Source: Streptomyces sp. ISL-1
Lineage (GTDB): Bacteria > Actinomycetota > Actinomycetes > Streptomycetales > Streptomycetaceae
Assembly (NCBI RefSeq): GCF_018614585.1
Contig: NZ_JAGGOI010000053.1
Span: 59,380 to 123,379, forward strand
Reading direction: 5' to 3'
DNA length: 64,000 nucleotides
Numbering within the stretch: position 1 is the stretch's first letter; every line of letters starts with the position of its first letter. A model generated the notes under the pieces. The model ran no database searches. It had not been told where the DNA came from and saw only the letters and a list, made by a program, of their open reading frames with translations. Position numbers and translations under genes: made by a program. Shown here one piece after another: positions 8,598-15,845 of this stretch.

Positions 8598-8642
8598 CGG
8601 AGGGCCGGGAGGGCCGCCACCCTGTGTTGGGGTGGCGGCCCT
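8556..8642 (+). repeat. Upstream copy of the acyltransferase 3'-end direct repeat
   Basis: This span holds the last codons of the acyltransferase gene (GAACTGCGGGAG to CGGTCCGGGGACTGA) and its terminator. It is repeated in decayed form at 11409-11500, on the far side of the helR block. Confidence 0.7.
8610..8642 (+). terminator. Hairpin terminator of the acyltransferase cassette
   Basis: Arms AGGGCCGCCACCC (8610-8622) and GGGTGGCGGCCCT (8630-8642) form a strong hairpin 13 bases after the stop, followed by TTTC. A related hairpin with changed bases occurs at about 11469-11500. Confidence 0.8.
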
Positions 8643-8884
8643 TTCGGCATCAAGTGGGGCCTCAGGTGGTGCGCGAGGGAGATGGCGCTGACGAGTTTCA
8701 GCCCGTAGGAGATGGCGACGGCTGCATGTAAGCCCATGGGAGATCCTGCTGGGGATCCTCCTGGGCCGACGAAACCGCCGTACGTGGCGCGTCGCCGCCT
8801 CGCGAAGGGCTGTCCGTCCAAAGCGGACGATCAAGGGAAAGGGGAGTACCCACTCCTTTCCACTCTCAACGTATAGCGCACCGG

Positions 8885-8903
8885 GGGGCTTGCGGCAAGC
8901 CCC
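8885..8903. promoter_or_regulatory. Rifamycin-associated element (RAE)
   Basis: GGGGCTTGCGGCAAGCCCC is a perfect 19-bp inverted repeat identical to the element known upstream of rifamycin-inactivating and RNA-polymerase-protecting genes in actinomycetes, where it is needed for induction by rifampicin. It lies 208 bp before the helR start, and only a decayed 5' gene fragment lies between. It predicts that helR is rifamycin-inducible. The region 8643-8884 shows no convincing gene. Confidence 0.9.
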
Positions 8904-8964
8904 GGGTCGTGCCGCAGAATCGCTGGCCTAGGGCCAGGACCTGCGGAAATGGGAGATTCACAAA

Positions 8965-9114
8965 GTGCGTTTGTTGTTGTCGGTTCATGGGTCGTGCGGT
9001 GACGGCGAGCCGGTGGTGGGACCCGCGCTGCGGTCGCGGGCACTCGGCGCCGACGTGCGGGTGTGCGCGGCCGGACTTCGCGGGATCGACCTCGGATCGG
9101 AGTTGATGGCATGA
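8965..9114 (+). pseudogene. 5' remnant of an MGT-type (rifamycin?) glycosyltransferase gene
   Basis: A GTG-started 49-codon frame reads MRLLLSVHGSCGDGEP, then VVGPALRSRALGADVRVC, then stops at TGA 9112-9114. This resembles the first strand and helix of macrolide-type GT-B glycosyltransferases, normally of the form MRVLLSxxGSRGDVEP. The motif residues Arg and Val are changed (GSCGDGEP), and the sequence diverges after about residue 38. Rifamycin glycosyltransferase genes are known to carry an RAE upstream, so this is probably the head of such a gene. Its stop overlaps the helR ATG (ATGA), so the remnant now acts as a translated leader. The gene identity is an inference from a short match. Confidence 0.6.
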
Positions 9115-11273
9115 ACTACCTGACCACCAGCGCGTTCGACCTTCCCGACCACCTCTCCCTCAAGGCCGACCCGACGCTGATCGCCGGCGACGAGCAGCAC
9201 TTCGCGGCCATCGCGGAGTGCCTCGAGCAGTCGATCGCCGAACTGTCCGACCGCCTCGAGGCCACGCGCAAGGCGCCCGGCGGCGCAGGCCAGCAGGCGA
9301 TGGACCGGGACATGGAGATCCACCGCCTGACCGCTCGCCGGCGCACACTGCGGCGCTTCGGCCTGGACCTGTGCCTCGGACACATGGTCAGCGCGGACGA
9401 CTCCGAGCCTGTGTACGTCGGACGGCTCGGCCTCACCGACAGCGCGGGCCGTCGGCTGCTGATCGACTGGCGCTCCCCCGCGGCTGAGCCGTTTTTCGGA
9501 GCCACCCACGCCAACCCGATGGGTCTGACAAGCCGCCGCAGATATCGCTGGACCCGCGGCCGGATCAGCGACTACTGGGACGAGGTGTTCACCCCGGACG
9601 GGTTTGCCGGGCACGCCGCGCTCGACGACCAGTCCGCCTTCATCGCCAGCCTGGGCAGCAACCGGTCGCCCCGGATGCGAGACGTGCTCGGCACCATCCA
9701 GGCCGACCAGGACGCCATCATCCGGGCGGGATCCCGCGGCGCTCTCGTCGTCGACGGCGGTCCGGGTACGGGCAAGACCGTCGTCGCGCTGCACCGCTCC
9801 GCCTACCTCCTCTACTCCGACCCTCACCTCGCACGCCGCCGGGGCGGCGTGCTGTTCGTCGGTCCGCACCGGCCCTACCTGGCGTACGTCGCCGACGTCC
9901 TCCCCAGCCTCGGCGAGGAGGGCGTGCAGACCTGCATCCTGCGTGACCTCGTCGCAGAGGGAGCCTCAGCAGCGAGCGAGACCGACCCGGACGTGGCCCT
10001 GCTGAAGTCGTCCGCGGACATGGTGAAGGCGATCGAGAAGGCCGTCAGGTTCTACGAGGAGCCGCCCACCAAGGGGATGACGGTCACGACCGACTGGTCC
10101 GACATCTGGCTGAGCGCCGACGAGTGGGCCGTGGCGTTCGAAGCACCAGGAGCAGGTACTCCGCACAACGAGGCACGCGACCAGATCTGGGAGGAACTGG
10201 TCACGATCCTGATGGACAAGCACGACGGCGACGTCCCGCCCGACCTGTTCCGCAAGTCGCTGCTGCGGGACAACGAGCTGGTCACGACCCTCAACAGTGC
10301 GTGGCCGATGCTCGAAGCGGCCGACCTCGTCGGAGACCTGTGGTCGGTACCCGCCTACCTGCGGATGTGTGCTCCCTGGCTCGGCCCCGACGACGTCCGC
10401 AAGCTGCGGCGCGCGGACGCCCAGGCATGGACGGTGTCCGACCTGCCGCTCCTGGACGCGGCACGGCAGCGGCTCGGCGACCCGGAGGCGTCGCGGCGCA
10501 AGCGTCGGCACGACGCCGCTGTCTCCGCCGAACGCGAGCGCAGGGCCGGCGTCATCGACAACCTGCTCGAGGCCGATGCCGACGGTGAGGGTGCGGTGAC
10601 GATGCTGCGCGGACAGGACCTGAAGGACACCCTGATCGACGAGACCGCACTGCCCGGCACCGAACCGGACCTGCTCGCCGGGCCGTTCGCGCACGTCGTC
10701 GTCGACGAGGCGCAGGAACTGACCGACGCGGAGTGGCAGATGCTGCTGCTCCGCTGCCCGTCCCGGAGCTTCACCATCGTCGGGGACCGCGCCCAGGCCA
10801 GGCACGGGTTCACGGAGTCGTGGCAGGAACGGCTCGAGCGGATCGGACTCGACCGGATCAATCTGGCCTCCCTGAGCATCAACTACCGGACGCCGGAAGA
10901 GGTCATGGCGGAAGCCGAGCCGGTCATCCGAGCCGTGCTCCCGGACGCCAATGTGCCGACCTCCGTCCGCAGCAGCAACGTCCCCGTTGTACACGGATCT
11001 GTTTCGGATCTGGACTCGATACTCGACACCTGGCTCGTTGCGCATGCCGACGGGATCGCCTGCGTCATCGGCACTGGTGACATCGACGGTGGCACGTTCC
11101 GGGCGACGTCCCGCGTCCGGTCGCTGACCCCGGAGCTGTCGAAGGGGCTCGAGTTCGACCTGGTCGTCCTCATCGACCCAGAGGCGTTCGGCAAGGGAAT
11201 CGAAGGAGCGGTCGACCGCTATGTCGCGATGACCCGAGCGACCCAGCAACTCGTCATCCTCACGAGCTCCTGA
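9111..11273 (+). CDS. helR: HelR-like RNA polymerase recycling ATPase (rifamycin tolerance)
   Basis: The 720-residue UvrD/HelD-type protein starts at ATG 9111, with GGAG eight bases upstream and a 4-base overlap with the glycosyltransferase remnant. The N-terminal coiled-coil region (about 20-80, AECLEQSIAELSDRLEATRK) is the arm that enters the RNA polymerase channel. Walker A GGPGTGKT ends at residue 223 with Lys222. VVVDEAQELT (about residue 535) is Walker B, and SINYRTPEEV and LSKGLEFDLVVLID are helicase motifs IV-VI. HelD/HelR proteins remove stalled RNA polymerase from DNA, and HelR also displaces bound rifamycins. The RAE upstream supports the HelR assignment and drug-induced expression. 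Confidence 0.88.
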   Translation: MNYLTTSAFDLPDHLSLKADPTLIAGDEQHFAAIAECLEQSIAELSDRLEATRKAPGGAGQQAMDRDMEIHRLTARRRTLRRFGLDLCLGHMVSADDSEPVYVGRLGLTDSAGRRLLIDWRSPAAEPFFGATHANPMGLTSRRRYRWTRGRISDYWDEVFTPDGFAGHAALDDQSAFIASLGSNRSPRMRDVLGTIQADQDAIIRAGSRGALVVDGGPGTGKTVVALHRSAYLLYSDPHLARRRGGVLFVGPHRPYLAYVADVLPSLGEEGVQTCILRDLVAEGASAASETDPDVALLKSSADMVKAIEKAVRFYEEPPTKGMTVTTDWSDIWLSADEWAVAFEAPGAGTPHNEARDQIWEELVTILMDKHDGDVPPDLFRKSLLRDNELVTTLNSAWPMLEAADLVGDLWSVPAYLRMCAPWLGPDDVRKLRRADAQAWTVSDLPLLDAARQRLGDPEASRRKRRHDAAVSAERERRAGVIDNLLEADADGEGAVTMLRGQDLKDTLIDETALPGTEPDLLAGPFAHVVVDEAQELTDAEWQMLLLRCPSRSFTIVGDRAQARHGFTESWQERLERIGLDRINLASLSINYRTPEEVMAEAEPVIRAVLPDANVPTSVRSSNVPVVHGSVSDLDSILDTWLVAHADGIACVIGTGDIDGGTFRATSRVRSLTPELSKGLEFDLVVLIDPEAFGKGIEGAVDRYVAMTRATQQLVILTSS

Positions 11274-11408
11274 CGTCGGCCAGGACAACGTGATCGCCGC
11301 CCGCCGTGGCGCCGATGACGATCCGGATGTGAGGGAGGTCGACGACCCGGCACGCCCGCCCGCAGGATGGCGAACTGTCGTTGCGCGCCTCGGTCCGAGC
11401 GGGCCGGT

Positions 11409-11500
11409 GGGGCGAACTGCGGGAGGCGCCGACGCCGGAGCGGTCCGGGACTGACCCAGAGCCGGTGAGGGCCGCCACCCCGCGTCGGGATGGCGGCCCT
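11409..11500 (+). repeat. Decayed second copy of the acyltransferase 3' end and terminator
   Basis: The sequence GGGGCGAACTGCGGGAG, then GAGCGGTCCGGGACTGAC, then AGGGCCGCCACCCC with a matching right arm repeats 8556-8642 with small gaps and substitutions. One missing G shifts the frame over the old stop codon. The hairpin arms (about 11469-11482 and 11487-11500) remain. It lies just downstream of helR and can serve as its terminator. The rest of 11274-11590 holds no gene that I can support. Confidence 0.75.
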
Positions 11501-11590
11501 TGCGCGTGGCAGGCCGCTCAAGTCGCCGGGCCTGTGACCTGGGCCTACGATTCTCTTGGAGCTTTGTCCTCTCGTGACGGGAGCCGGCTC

Positions 11591-12793
11591 ATGACGCGCT
11601 TGCACTCACGGCTGCGCAGGGGGGCGGCTGCCGCCATGGCGGCAGGGCTACTGGTCATCTTCGTGCCCGCGGAATCTGCGTACTCCCGAGCCACCCCAGA
11701 ACCGACCGCATCATCCTCCGCCTTCCCGGAGCTCACTCCGGCTGTGGCCGCACAGTTGGACAAGTCAGTCACACAGGTCATGAGCGAAGCGAACGTGCCC
11801 GGCGTGACGGTTGGACTGTGGGCTCCCGGCAAGGGCAGTTACGTCCGCGCGTTCGGGGTCGCCGACAAGGCGACGGGCGCGCGCATGTCCACCGGCCTGA
11901 ACATGCGGATCGGGAGCGAAACCAAGACGTTCACCGTGACCGCCCTGCTCACGCTGGTCGACGAGGGCAAAGTCAGCCTGGACGACCCGATCGGTAAGTA
12001 TGTGGAGGGTGTCCCCAACGGAGACCGGATCACCCTGCGCGAGCTGGCGGGGATGCGCAGCGGACTCTTCAACTACACCATGGACCAGGCCTTCTTCAAG
12101 GCACTGACAACCGACCCCCGACGGCCCTTCGCACCGCAGGAGTTGCTCGGGTACTCCTTCAAGCACCCCGTGCAGTTCCAGCCCGGTGAGAAGTTCGAGT
12201 ACTGCAACACCAACCTCATCCTCGTCGGCCTGGTGGTGGAGAAGGTCAGCGGTCAGCCCATCGCGGAGTACATCAAGCGGAACGTCCTCGAACCGGCGGG
12301 CCTGGAGCACACGCTCTTCCCGAAGGCCGCGGAGTTCCCGACGCCGCACGCCCACGGCTACACCGACCAGACGGCCACCGGCAAGGTCGAGGACGCGACG
12401 GACTGGAACCCCTCCTGGGCCTGGGCCGCCGGAGCCATGATCTCCGACCTGAACGATCTGCGTACCTGGGCCCACACCCTCGCCACCGGCACACTGCTCA
12501 GTCCCGCCACGCAGGCACAGCGCATGAAGATGTCCCCCAGCGGCCTGCCGGACACCGGTTACGGCCTGGGCATCTTCAACGTCGCGGGCTGGATCGGCCA
12601 CAACGGCTCGCTGCCCGGCTACGAGTCCCTGGTCGTCTACCTGCCTGAGGCGAAGGCGACGCTGGTCGTGCTCCTCAACACGGACGTCAACTACAAGGGG
12701 TCTGAACCGAGCACTCTCTTCGGCCAGGCGATCACCCGCATCGTGACCCCGCAGCACATCTTCAAACTGCCCGCCCAGCCGGCGGGGCGGTGA
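11591..12793 (+). CDS. Secreted serine hydrolase (class C beta-lactamase / DD-peptidase family)
   Basis: The 400-residue protein starts at ATG 11591 with GGGAG upstream. A basic N-terminus and hydrophobic stretch (about residues 8-30) form a signal peptide. The three family motifs are present: Ser109-x-x-Lys112 (GSETKTFT), Tyr-x-Asn (EYCNTNLI) near residue 206, and His-x-Gly (GHNGSLPG) near residue 337. Such proteins include D-Ala-D-Ala carboxypeptidases, esterases and beta-lactamases. No neighbour decides between them, and it ends with a free tail, so it is probably secreted rather than anchored. Close homologues are usually annotated as D-aminopeptidases or beta-lactamase-like. Confidence 0.85.
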   Translation: MTRLHSRLRRGAAAAMAAGLLVIFVPAESAYSRATPEPTASSSAFPELTPAVAAQLDKSVTQVMSEANVPGVTVGLWAPGKGSYVRAFGVADKATGARMSTGLNMRIGSETKTFTVTALLTLVDEGKVSLDDPIGKYVEGVPNGDRITLRELAGMRSGLFNYTMDQAFFKALTTDPRRPFAPQELLGYSFKHPVQFQPGEKFEYCNTNLILVGLVVEKVSGQPIAEYIKRNVLEPAGLEHTLFPKAAEFPTPHAHGYTDQTATGKVEDATDWNPSWAWAAGAMISDLNDLRTWAHTLATGTLLSPATQAQRMKMSPSGLPDTGYGLGIFNVAGWIGHNGSLPGYESLVVYLPEAKATLVVLLNTDVNYKGSEPSTLFGQAITRIVTPQHIFKLPAQPAGR

Positions 12794-12890
12794 GCCGGGC
12801 CGGCCATGGGAAGCAGGCTGCTGGTACCGACGAAAAAGGCCGTCCAAGTCGAGTCTTCCCGGACCAGTGCCGGAACTGGACGTCGCCTTG

Positions 12891-13709
12891 TCAGCGTCGG
12901 CAGATGAGAATTCCGCCCAGGCAGGTGATCTCGAATGCTCCTCGCCGGGCGATGCGATCGACGAGGATGGTGCGGGCCCGCTCGATGGTCGCCTCAAAGG
13001 GCACATCGTGCTGGTCCGCCCACGCCTGATACGAGGCCATGTGCGCTACCACCGGTTCCGGGTCGCGGACCGTGATCGTGCCGGGCAGCTCGATCGTCTC
13101 AACTCGGCCGAACTCCTCGTCGAGAAAGGCCGGCGCCTTCTCCAGGGAGAAGCGGGCGCTGAGCGAGATGCGGGCCGGGCCGCGTCCCGTACCAAGTATG
13201 TCGCCGGCAGCTCGCACCCATAGCTCGTCCAGCTCGGCCTTGTCCCGGTCGCTGTTGGTCGAGGCGATGACCAGTCCGTCGGCGGTCACGACGCGGGACA
13301 GCTCGATGGCCGCCTGGGCGATGTCCGGGGCGTGGTAGAGCATGTGCAGCGCCAGGACGGCGTCGACGCTTGCAGCGGCCAGCGGGAGGCGGGCAACATC
13401 CGCCACAGCGACCGGGCCGGGGACATCCGCCAGGATGCCGGGAGCGATGTCGAGACCAAGCAGGCTCAGGTCGGGCCGGTCCTGGCGCAGACGCTTGATG
13501 AACCTGCCGTTCCCACAGCCGACATCGACCACACGCCCGCGTACCGCTCTCAGCTGCTCGGCGACGAGGCCGGGCAGGTCATAGCGGGGCGTCTGCCATT
13601 GGTAGAGCGACTGGCGGGCGGCGAGGCCGCGATCGTCGTTGTAGGCGCTCCCGGTCAGGCGGCCGCGGTCAGTCACGGCAGCGTCATGGGTAGCGGAGAG
13701 GTCGGTCAC
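12891..13709 (-). CDS. Class I SAM-dependent methyltransferase
   Basis: The 272-residue protein carries the Methyltransf_11-type core: VVDVGCGNGRFIKRL (about 59-73) as motif I, LLGLDIAPGIL as motif II, and VDAVLALHMLYHAPD as motif IV. The substrate is unknown. The start overlaps the stop of the upstream TPR-protein gene (13706-13709, ATGA), so the two are co-translated. The downstream neighbour is convergent. The N-terminal ~40 residues (GSAYNDDRGLAARQSLYQWQ) resemble Streptomyces small-molecule methyltransferases. Confidence 0.85.
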   Translation of the reverse strand: MTDLSATHDAAVTDRGRLTGSAYNDDRGLAARQSLYQWQTPRYDLPGLVAEQLRAVRGRVVDVGCGNGRFIKRLRQDRPDLSLLGLDIAPGILADVPGPVAVADVARLPLAAASVDAVLALHMLYHAPDIAQAAIELSRVVTADGLVIASTNSDRDKAELDELWVRAAGDILGTGRGPARISLSARFSLEKAPAFLDEEFGRVETIELPGTITVRDPEPVVAHMASYQAWADQHDVPFEATIERARTILVDRIARRGAFEITCLGGILICRR

Positions 13710-14677
13710 GTCGGCAGCTCCGGAGGGCGGGCGGCGGGAGAGGCCGCGAGGACGGCCGTGTGCTGAAGGCGTTCGCGCAGTTGGGTCGCCTGCGTCGCTC
13801 CACCGTACTGCGGCTCGCCCAACACCCGGCCGAGATCAACCAGCCTCCGTACGATGCTCGCCGACAGGCGTTCCGGCGGTGCCTCGAGTACGAAGCCGAG
13901 CATCGCCTCGGCGCCGTCGATGTCTGCCAGGAGCAGGTGGCCGCGAGCGAGGTCGACATGGGCGGCGAACAGATCGCCGACCGACTGGTCGTCGTGCTCG
14001 GCACTGCGGTAGAGCCGGACTGCCGTGTCCGCACTGGCGATGGCTTGCTGGACGTGGTCGCGCCCACCGATCGCGAGGTGGGTCGTGCCGGCGTACGCGT
14101 GCTGCTTGGCGGCAGGGAAGGCGAAGATCCCGGGTACGTCGTCGTGCCCGGCCATCGTCTCGCGGGAGCGCTCGGCATCCACCAGGGCGGCTGCCGCTCC
14201 CGCGCTGTCGCCCGCTATCGCGAGCGCCCGTGCCTCCAGGCTCGCCAGCCGGGCGCCGATGCTGCCGCCCGCCCGATGGTGACGTCCGGCCTGGGCCAGC
14301 CGCGCTGCCTGCTCGTACCACCCTGTCCAGTAGGCGATCAGCGACTCCACGGCCCGCACCCAGGCCAGTAGCCCCTCGTGCCCGGCCGCCTCGGCGCACG
14401 CACGAGCCGTTCGGGCATGCGTGGCTGCGGAGTCGTAGCGGCCCAGATCGAGGCAGACATGCGCGGACAGTCCGCACAGCCGCGACGCCGAGACGTACAA
14501 GTCACTGGTCTGACGGGGCCGTTGACGTCCTCGCAGCAGGCCGAACACCCCATCTCGCAGTTGCTTGATCTCGACGTAGAACTCCAGCAGAGGGTGGCTC
14601 ACATACGAACGCGCGAGCCGTGCGACGTCGGCTCGCCCATCCCATCTCCCCGGAGCATGTGGACTCTGGCCCCCCAT
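13706..14677 (-). CDS. TPR-containing regulator-like protein lacking its HTH domain
   Basis: From ATG 14677 the protein has 323 residues. It matches the C-terminal tetratricopeptide half of the common Streptomyces XRE-type regulators: helical repeats such as CGLSAHVCLDLGRYDSAATHARTA and DLFAAHVDLARGHLLLADIDGAEAML. Full-length relatives are about 400 residues and begin with a helix-turn-helix domain, which is missing here. The sequence further upstream already belongs to the divergent ATPase gene and its palindrome. It may be a truncated gene that still acts as a ligand- or protein-binding partner, or a decaying pseudogene. It is coupled to the methyltransferase gene downstream. Confidence 0.6.
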   Translation of the reverse strand: MGGQSPHAPGRWDGRADVARLARSYVSHPLLEFYVEIKQLRDGVFGLLRGRQRPRQTSDLYVSASRLCGLSAHVCLDLGRYDSAATHARTARACAEAAGHEGLLAWVRAVESLIAYWTGWYEQAARLAQAGRHHRAGGSIGARLASLEARALAIAGDSAGAAAALVDAERSRETMAGHDDVPGIFAFPAAKQHAYAGTTHLAIGGRDHVQQAIASADTAVRLYRSAEHDDQSVGDLFAAHVDLARGHLLLADIDGAEAMLGFVLEAPPERLSASIVRRLVDLGRVLGEPQYGGATQATQLRERLQHTAVLAASPAARPPELPT

Positions 14678-14736
14678 AGTGGCCCCGGGCATGGCCGCCA
14701 CGCTGGCTCCCGACCCAAACGAGCTAAGGCGGTTGG

Positions 14737-14756
14737 CTGTTGGACATGTCCAACAG
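14737..14756. promoter_or_regulatory. 20-bp perfect palindrome over a start codon
   Basis: CTGTTGGACATGTCCAACAG is a perfect 20-bp inverted repeat. It contains the ATG (14746-14748) and the alternative TTG of the anti-sigma-type ATPase gene, and lies 60 bp from the divergent TPR gene. A bound protein would block transcription of the ATPase gene, and the mRNA hairpin would hide its start. An operator is inferred. The binding protein may be the HTH half missing from the adjacent TPR protein, or a relative encoded elsewhere. Confidence 0.6.
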
Positions 14757-15204
14757 AACGCGCGATGAGCCGGAGACGACCCAGCCTGACGACGCCCCAG
14801 GCGGCGTCGAGAACCGCACGATGCTCTTCGCCAGGCGCAGGCCCACCGCACACAAAGCCCGTGAGTTTGTCGCCGAGACCCTCTCTCAGTGGGATCTCAC
14901 CGAACGCCTCGACGACGTCCGGCTGTGCGTGTCCGAGCTGGTGACCAATGCTCTGCGACACGGGGCGCCCGCCGGCCACCTGATCCTCGTCCGCCTCGAA
15001 CTCCAAGACGCGCAGCTGCTCGTCGAGGTGCACGACAGCGGCAGCGGTACCCCCAGACTGCGTGAGGCGCCGGAATCCAGCGAGGAGGGCCGCGGGCTGT
15101 TCCTCGTGTCCGCCATCGCCGACGACTGGGGTGTCACAACCCGCCAAGGCCCCGGCAAACGAGTCTGGGCGTCCTTTCAGCGCCAGGCAGTGACCACATG
15201 CTGA
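14746..15204 (+). CDS. Anti-sigma-factor-like ATP-binding protein (HATPase_c)
   Basis: The 152-residue protein has the single-domain GHKL fold used by RsbW/SpoIIAB-type anti-sigma kinases and the many Streptomyces orphan copies. VRLCVSELVTNALRHG (about 59-74) is the N-box with the Mg-binding Asn. VHDSGSGTP is the G1 box and GRGLFLVSAIADDWGV the G2 box. It probably phosphorylates or binds a partner regulator in the cytosol. ATG 14746 lies inside a palindrome, and ATG 14821 is a possible alternative start. It overlaps the following decayed gene by 7 bp, as in intact relatives where small partner genes follow. Confidence 0.82.
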   Translation: MSNRTRDEPETTQPDDAPGGVENRTMLFARRRPTAHKAREFVAETLSQWDLTERLDDVRLCVSELVTNALRHGAPAGHLILVRLELQDAQLLVEVHDSGSGTPRLREAPESSEEGRGLFLVSAIADDWGVTTRQGPGKRVWASFQRQAVTTC

Positions 15205-15668
15205 CTCCCGCGCGCACGGGACAGACCGACCTGTCCCCCCTGATCGCCTGCCTGGCCACCGCGACCTGGCTGGACACCGACCCGACCGGCGCCCCCTGTG
15301 CTGCTTGCTATTGGTGCCGCAGCTCCCGCGCAGTCCGTGCGAGACACCGACGGTCATCGAGCAGCGCATGCGCACCATCGCGACCGCGCTCGGCCTCGGG
15401 CCAGCCACGGCGCCCCCACGCGATATTGGACCGCGGCTGCGCCCGACCAGCCCGACCGACGTCGCCCTGCGCTTCGGCCGCACCCCCTACTGCAAGCCCA
15501 CCCGCAGGCCGGCCCTGGACGCTGCTCCTTCGCCAACGGACCGAGGTCGTCCTCGTCCTAGGCATCGACGCGCTCTCCAGCACTGCCACCCCTGCCGAGA
15601 CCGACGCCTACCTCGGCCGCGCCATGCTCCAGCAGCGGCTGCTCTTCGGCCACACCCGCACCGAATGA
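15198..15668 (+). pseudogene. Frameshifted gene downstream of the HATPase gene
   Basis: The protein-like sequence changes frame twice. It starts MLTPARTGQTDLSPLIACLA in the first frame. From about 15300 it continues in another frame (PTVIEQRMRTIATALGLG, then TSPTDVALRFGRTPYCKP). Near 15530 it returns to the first frame (VVLVLGIDALSSTATPAETD, then AYLGRAMLQQRLLFGH). Each piece reads like real protein only in its own frame, so two compensating indels have broken one gene. Function is unknown. The position right after an anti-sigma-type ATPase suggests a partner protein. Confidence 0.65.
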
Positions 15669-15696
15669 ACCGCTGCCCGACACAAGGGGACCTCCC

Positions 15697-15845
15697 GTGA
15701 CGATCCACCCCGTCTCGCCGAACATCGTGCTCGCCAACGCCCTCCACCACGCCGAGGACATCCTCACCCCGCGCATCCTGACCACGCCCACCCCAGCGGA
15801 TCGTGCTGGTCGTCGGCACGCAGATCAACGGCGCCCCGCAGTCCA
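15697..15845 (+). pseudogene. Truncated, frameshifted small gene remnant
   Basis: The start GTG 15697 follows AAGGGGA and gives MTIHPVSPNIVLANALHHAE and DILTPRILTTPTP. The following sensible sequence (QRIVLVVGTQINGAPQ) is in another frame, so there is an indel near 15795. The gene then runs into the 3' end of the convergent kinase-like gene and is lost. It continues the decay of the small cluster behind the HATPase gene. Confidence 0.5.

Noticed and set aside
8690..8755. A small minus-strand frame (MGLHAAVAISYGLKLVSAIS) in the gap before helR that looks like a membrane-protein start
   Set aside because: It has a possible ribosome site, but it soon runs into the acyltransferase terminator and 3' end and matches nothing I recognise. 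It may be a remnant and is not supported as a gene.
6666..8834. A 722-residue minus-strand frame opposite the acyltransferase gene
   Set aside because: It covers a gene with clear acyltransferase motifs on the other strand and has no recognisable domain or ribosome site.
8909..9106. A 65-codon plus-strand frame over the RAE-helR leader
   Set aside because: It competes with the glycosyltransferase-like frame in another phase. That frame has a recognisable protein start and is coupled to helR.
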